A stretch of DNA of 9,949 nt from assembly GCA_036558305.1 (NCBI GenBank), contig DATBFX010000243.1:1-9949 (forward strand). Direction: 5' to 3'. Source of the DNA: DATBFX01 sp036558305 (GTDB taxonomy: Bacteria > Chloroflexota > Chloroflexia > Thermomicrobiales > UBA6265). The stretch's first letter is position 1. Every line of letters begins with the position of its first letter. The translations under genes and the position numbers were made by a program. The notes under the pieces were generated by a model. That model saw only the letters and a list, made by a program, of their open reading frames with translations, did not search any database and was not told the origin of the DNA. Shown here one piece after another: positions 7,625 through 9,949 of the stretch.

Positions 7625-7760
7625 TGAGACGGACAGACGGACAGACGGGCAGACGGGCAGAGAATGACGGCGCGGACAAGACGTACACAGTTTCGGCAGC
7701 TGACGTTTTCTCTCTTCTGTCCGTCTGTCCGTCTGCCTGTCTGTCCGTCTGTCCGTCTCA
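7625..7760. repeat. 136-bp palindromic element of 8-bp tandem repeats between pheS and pheT
   Basis: Two 37-nt arms (7625-7661 and 7724-7760) are inverted copies of each other with only two differences. Each arm is built of four 8-bp units of the form GACGGACA, with variants GACGGGCA and GACAGGCA. The 62-bp centre (7662-7723) has further partial complementarity, for example AAGACGT near 7678-7684 with ACGTTTT near 7703-7709. The right arm begins exactly at the pheS stop codon (7758-7760). As RNA this would form a very long hairpin. No flanking target duplication is visible. It could be a small non-autonomous palindromic element (MITE- or REP-like) or a locally expanded microsatellite. The 8-bp period is not a multiple of three, so the peptide repeats it would encode are not genuine. 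Confidence 0.85.
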
Positions 7761-8810
7761 TATCGTCGCCGCCGCGAACTGGCGGAGGAAGCGCAGGTCG
7801 TTGCCGGCGAACGCGCGGAGGTCGTTGACCCCGTACTTCATCATCACCAGCCGTTCCACGCCCAATCCGAACGCGAAACCGGTGTAGCGTTCGGGGTCGT
7901 AGCCCACGCCCTGGAGCACGCGCGGATGGACCATCCCCGCGCCGCCCATTTCCAGCCAGCCGGTCTGTTTGCAGACGCGGCAACCTTTGCCGCCGCAGAT
8001 CGCGCAGTCGACCGCGAAGTCGACGCCCGGTTCGACGAACGGGAAGAAGTCGCAGCGGAACCGAATCCGTCGCTCGGCGCCGAACAGTTGCCGCGCCATC
8101 TCCTGAAGGACCCCCTTGAGATCCGTCATCCTGATCGTCTCGTCGACCGCCAGTCCCTCGATCTGCGTGAACATCCACTCGTGCGAAGCATCTTGCGCCT
8201 CGTAGCGGTAAGCGCGACCGGGCACGATCACCCGCACCGGCGGCTGCCGCTGCTCCATCACCCGCGCCTGCATCGGCGACGTGTGCGTTCGGAGCACGAT
8301 TTCCTCCCGATCAGACTCCACGATCATCGTGTCCCAGACATCGCGCGCCGGATGGTCGCTCGGGATGTTGAGGAGATCGAAGTTGTAGCGCGCCGTCTCG
8401 ACCTCCGGTCCGAAAACGGTTTCGAATCCCATCAACGCAAAGATCTCGCTCACCTCGTTGATCATCTTCCAGACGGGATGGACCGTGCCCAACGACGGTC
8501 GCCGCCCCGGCAGCGTGACGTCGACCGCATCTTCGTCCAGCCGCCGCGCCAGATCGGCCGCGGCAAGGTCGGCCTCGCGCGCCTCGTAGAGCGCCGTCAA
8601 CTCCCGCTTGAGCGCGTTGGCCTCCCGCCCGGCTTCGGGGCGTTGCTCCGCCGGCACGCTGCCGATCCCCCGCAGCAGCAGCGTCAACTCGCCCCGGCCG
8701 CCAAGGTATCGGCGCTCCCATTCCCGCAGCGAGTCGAGGTCCACCGCGGACTCGGCCAAATCGTTCGACGCGCGTTCTCGCAAATCCGCAAGCTGTTCCA
8801 CAAACGTCAT
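7758..8810 (-). CDS. pheS: Phenylalanyl-tRNA synthetase alpha subunit
   Basis: This 350-aa class II synthetase catalytic subunit forms Phe-AMP and transfers Phe to tRNA-Phe. The N-terminal coiled-coil tRNA-binding part (about 1-95, with YLGGRGELTLLLRGIG at 35-50) is followed by HPVWKMINEV, motif 2 (RTHTSPMQARVM to VPGRAYRYEAQDASHEWMF, about 174-214) and motif 3 (GFAFGLGVERLVMMKYGVNDLR, 311-332). An insert at 269-280 reads CAICGGKGCRVC, a CX2CX4CX2C arrangement that looks like a small metal knuckle; it is absent from the E. coli enzyme. ATG 8810 aligns with usual bacterial N-termini. A GTG at 8828 would add six residues, and neither start has a strong RBS. The gene is controlled by the T-box leader directly upstream. 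Confidence 0.97.
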   Translation of the reverse strand: MTFVEQLADLRERASNDLAESAVDLDSLREWERRYLGGRGELTLLLRGIGSVPAEQRPEAGREANALKRELTALYEAREADLAAADLARRLDEDAVDVTLPGRRPSLGTVHPVWKMINEVSEIFALMGFETVFGPEVETARYNFDLLNIPSDHPARDVWDTMIVESDREEIVLRTHTSPMQARVMEQRQPPVRVIVPGRAYRYEAQDASHEWMFTQIEGLAVDETIRMTDLKGVLQEMARQLFGAERRIRFRCDFFPFVEPGVDFAVDCAICGGKGCRVCKQTGWLEMGGAGMVHPRVLQGVGYDPERYTGFAFGLGVERLVMMKYGVNDLRAFAGNDLRFLRQFAAATI

Positions 8811-8847
8811 CGCTGTCGACCCGATCACTCAGCCATCCAGAAGGCAA

Positions 8848-9121
8848 CAAAAAACCCCTCGGCAGGGACGAGGGGTCGCCACGCGGTACCACCCTGCTTC
8901 GCCGGTTCCCCGGCGCGCTCATCAGCCGAGTCAACTCGGCCACACCCCGTAATGGCGGGTCACCAGGGACGACTACCGGCGCCGTGGCGCGTTCACCGTC
9001 CGGCTCGGGAGGGAACTTCACCGCCGCGCGACCGCGGCGGCTCTCAGTCGGTGGCCTGCCGTTCCTGGTCGGCGCAACGACGGCTACTTTTCTCCGTCAT
9101 CGCCGTTCGCACTCTTCAGTT
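8848..9121 (-). promoter_or_regulatory. T-box riboswitch (tRNA-Phe-sensing leader) of pheST
   Basis: Reading the minus strand, the leader has the T-box order. AGTA at 9088-9085 is the S-turn of the specifier loop. GAAG-UUC-CCUCCCGAGCC at 9019 downwards places the specifier codon UUC at 9015-9013, matching the GAAA-NNN-layout of known glycine and isoleucine leaders. Hairpins follow at 8925-8940 (6 bp) and 8900-8915 (6 bp closed by a GGAA tetraloop, the stem III position). The canonical T-box AGGGTGGTACCGCG is at 8895-8882, and a terminator comes after it. UUC is a Phe codon, and UGGU in the T-box pairs with an ACCA tRNA end, which fits the A73 discriminator of tRNA-Phe. Established mechanism: uncharged tRNA-Phe stabilises the antiterminator and lets transcription reach pheS; charged tRNA leaves the terminator formed. 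Confidence 0.96.
8849..8876 (-). terminator. Intrinsic terminator of the T-box leader
   Basis: On the minus strand ACCCCTCG (8876-8869) pairs perfectly with CGAGGGGT (8861-8854) across a 7-nt loop and runs into a T tract (8854-8849). The 5' side lies just after the T-box sequence, as needed for a switch between terminator and antiterminator. It ends 38 bp before the pheS ATG. Confidence 0.95.
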
Positions 9122-9127
9122 GCAGCT

Positions 9128-9136
9128 AGTATAGCA
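9128..9136 (-). promoter_or_regulatory. Extended -10 promoter for the pheST leader
   Basis: The minus strand reads TGC followed by TATACT (9136-9128), an extended -10 element with 5 of 6 consensus bases in the hexamer. No convincing -35 is present at 16-18 bp (CCGTGG at 17 bp), which is common with extended -10 promoters. Transcription would begin near 9121, giving a leader of about 310 nt before pheS. Confidence 0.6.
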
Positions 9137-9178
9137 AACGGACGCCGCGCCCACGGAATGCCCATGCGCCGCACGCGA

Positions 9179-9199
9179 ACGGCCGTTTGGCACGGCCGT
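9179..9199 (-). terminator. Hairpin after the Cys-rich gene, weak terminator candidate
   Basis: Two copies of ACGGCCGT (9179-9186 and 9192-9199) pair over a 5-nt loop. The site is about 40 bp past the stop of the Cys-rich gene and just upstream of the pheS leader promoter. No T tract follows in the minus direction, so termination is only a guess. Confidence 0.3.
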
Positions 9200-9239
9200 G
9201 TTTGCCTCCGCCGCAGTCGAACCCCGACGGGCCGACGGT

Positions 9240-9949
9240 TCAGACGCAGGTGGTCCCGTTGCAGTTGCCGGTCGTGCAGTCGCCAGCGCCGGCGCACGGA
9301 CCGCCGGCGGTGCTCTGCTGGCAGATGCCGCCGCTGCAGTTGATCGTGGTGCAGCCAAACTTGTCGACGCAGGCGCCGCCGGCCGGGACGTGCCCGCAGC
9401 AGAGGCCGCCGGCACAGACGTCGGGGACGCAAGTCCCGACCGCGCAGTCGGTGTCGGTCGCGCAGAACCCACCGCCGACGCTCGGCTGGCAGACATTCCC
9501 GCTGCAGTCGAGGGTGGTGCAGGCGAATTTGTCCACGCACGGGCCGCCGGCAGGGACCTGCCCGCAGCAGAGGAGGGTGGCGCAGACATCGGCGATGCAG
9601 CTCCCCGCCGTGCAGTCGGCGTCGGAGCCGCAGGGCTCGCCGCCGATGCTCGGCTGGCAGACGCCATCGCTGCAGTGGAGCGTGGCGCAACCGAACTTGC
9701 CCACGCAGGCGCCGCCGGCGGGAACCTGCCCGCAGCAGAGGCTGCCCGGGGAACCCTGCGTACAGGCATCTTCGCGGCAGGTGCCGACCGCGCAGTCGGC
9801 GTCGGTGGCGCAGAACCCGCTGCCGACGCTCGGCTGGCAAACGTTGTTCGTGCAGTCGAGGGTGGTGCAGCCGAACTTGTCAACGCAGCGGCCGCCGGCG
9901 GGGCTTAGGCACGTGCCTTCGTCGCAGGTACCGGACTCGCAATCGCTGG
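9240..9949 (-). CDS. Cysteine-rich tandem-repeat protein, C-terminal part (5' end outside window)
   Basis: The frame is open from the window edge to TGA 9240-9242 and gives at least 235 residues. I do not recognise a named family. The sequence consists of about 56-60-residue repeats, each opening CVxKFxCxTLxC, then VCQPSxG, a DxDC/GxC segment and LCCGxVPAGG. Unit 3 carries 10 cysteines in 56 residues (positions 1, 7, 12, 17, 26, 32, 37, 42, 47, 48). Such spacing implies a disulfide-stabilised extracellular protein, loosely like Dickkopf/EGF-type Cys-rich repeats; the signal peptide would be in the missing 5' part. The final repeat stops after about 43 residues at GNCNGTTCV, a natural-looking end. 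The cysteine spacing is kept in this frame only, which identifies it as the coding one among several open frames here. The gene is upstream of the pheS promoter and probably a separate transcript. Confidence 0.8.
   Translation of the reverse strand, partial: SDCESGTCDEGTCLSPAGGRCVDKFGCTTLDCTNNVCQPSVGSGFCATDADCAVGTCREDACTQGSPGSLCCGQVPAGGACVGKFGCATLHCSDGVCQPSIGGEPCGSDADCTAGSCIADVCATLLCCGQVPAGGPCVDKFACTTLDCSGNVCQPSVGGGFCATDTDCAVGTCVPDVCAGGLCCGHVPAGGACVDKFGCTTINCSGGICQQSTAGGPCAGAGDCTTGNCNGTTCV
9243..9887 (-). repeat. In-gene tandem repeat, 3 full units and 1 partial unit
   Basis: Units read on the minus strand: 9887-9708 (60 codons, carrying an extra TQGSPGS-like stretch before LCCGQ), 9707-9540 (56 codons), 9539-9372 (56 codons) and 9371-9243 (43 codons, truncated). 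They keep the cysteines and the CVxKF, VCQPS and VPAGG blocks in register. The similarity is visible at DNA level, for example in repeated gccgccggc and tgcccgcagcagag segments on the plus strand, so the array could expand or contract by recombination. More units probably lie outside the window. Confidence 0.85.

Noticed and set aside
6458..7627. 389-codon plus-strand frame antisense to pheT
   Set aside because: Arg/His/Asp-rich composition with no recognisable motif, fully opposite a clear pheT; same for the other antisense frames over cgl, cbs and hisD.
7625..7760. CRISPR-like array
   Set aside because: Repeat units are 8 bp and contiguous, with no spacers, and the two arms are inverted; no cas genes are near.
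7620..7765. Target-site duplication flanking the palindromic element
   Set aside because: The flanks (CGAAG and TATCG) do not match, so insertion by a transposase cannot be shown from this window.
7624..7887. Open frames across the pheS-pheT gap encoding repeated RTDGQTGR- or LSVCPS-type peptides
   Set aside because: They are direct translations of the 8-bp tandem repeats on either strand and overlap pheS out of frame; the repeat period is not a multiple of three.
9097..9883. Two further minus-strand frames over the Cys-rich gene (Ala/Pro/Ser-rich and Arg-rich)
   Set aside because: Shifted-frame translations of the same repeats that run over the pheS leader promoter; composition is typical of out-of-frame GC-rich DNA.
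9198..9908. Long Ala/Gly/Asp-rich plus-strand frame opposite the Cys-rich gene
   Set aside because: Low-complexity shadow of a GC-rich repeat. Cysteine spacing and the conserved blocks are meaningful only in the minus-strand frame ending at 9240.

Overview
The window is GC-rich bacterial DNA dominated by one co-directional minus-strand block that starts with a phenylalanine T-box leader: T-box, pheS, pheT, hisD, a cystathionine beta-synthase gene (cbs) and a cystathionine gamma-lyase/synthase gene (cgl). T-boxes, high GC, a CX2CX4CX2C insert in PheS and a large secreted-looking Cys-rich repeat protein together suggest a Gram-positive-type or Chloroflexota (possibly Thermomicrobia-like) bacterium. 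That taxonomic placement is inference from sequence character, not from a search.

Layout, left to right. 1-279 (+) is the 3' end of a GNAT acetyltransferase. 280-717 (+) has a near-consensus sigma70-type promoter, then two short ORFs with good ribosome binding sites, each encoding a single-TM peptide (42 and 31 aa). 739-777 is a hairpin between these and the convergent minus-strand genes. 863-2086 (-) is cgl, 2119-3612 (-) cbs, 3758-5110 (-) hisD, 5156-7606 (-) pheT and 7758-8810 (-) pheS. 8849 to about 9121 (-) is the T-box leader, with specifier UUC, a canonical T-box sequence and a strong intrinsic terminator. Its extended -10 promoter lies at 9128-9136. 9240-9949 (-) is the 3' part of a gene for a Cys-rich tandem-repeat protein whose 5' end is outside the window.

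How it works together. PheS and PheT form the alpha2beta2 phenylalanyl-tRNA synthetase, and the leader should let transcription enter pheST when uncharged tRNA-Phe accumulates. hisD follows pheT after 45 bp with its own strong RBS, so it may be read from the same transcript. cbs and cgl are 32 bp apart and form a reverse-transsulfuration pair (homocysteine to cystathionine to cysteine). They are separated from hisD by 145 bp containing several inverted repeats and a weak promoter candidate, so they may be a separately controlled unit.

The least ordinary items are a 136-bp palindromic element of 8-bp tandem repeats sitting exactly between pheS and pheT, and the two-peptide membrane mini-operon behind its own strong promoter. 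The rest is mostly recognisable housekeeping metabolism; I see no defence system, CRISPR array, transposase or tRNA gene.
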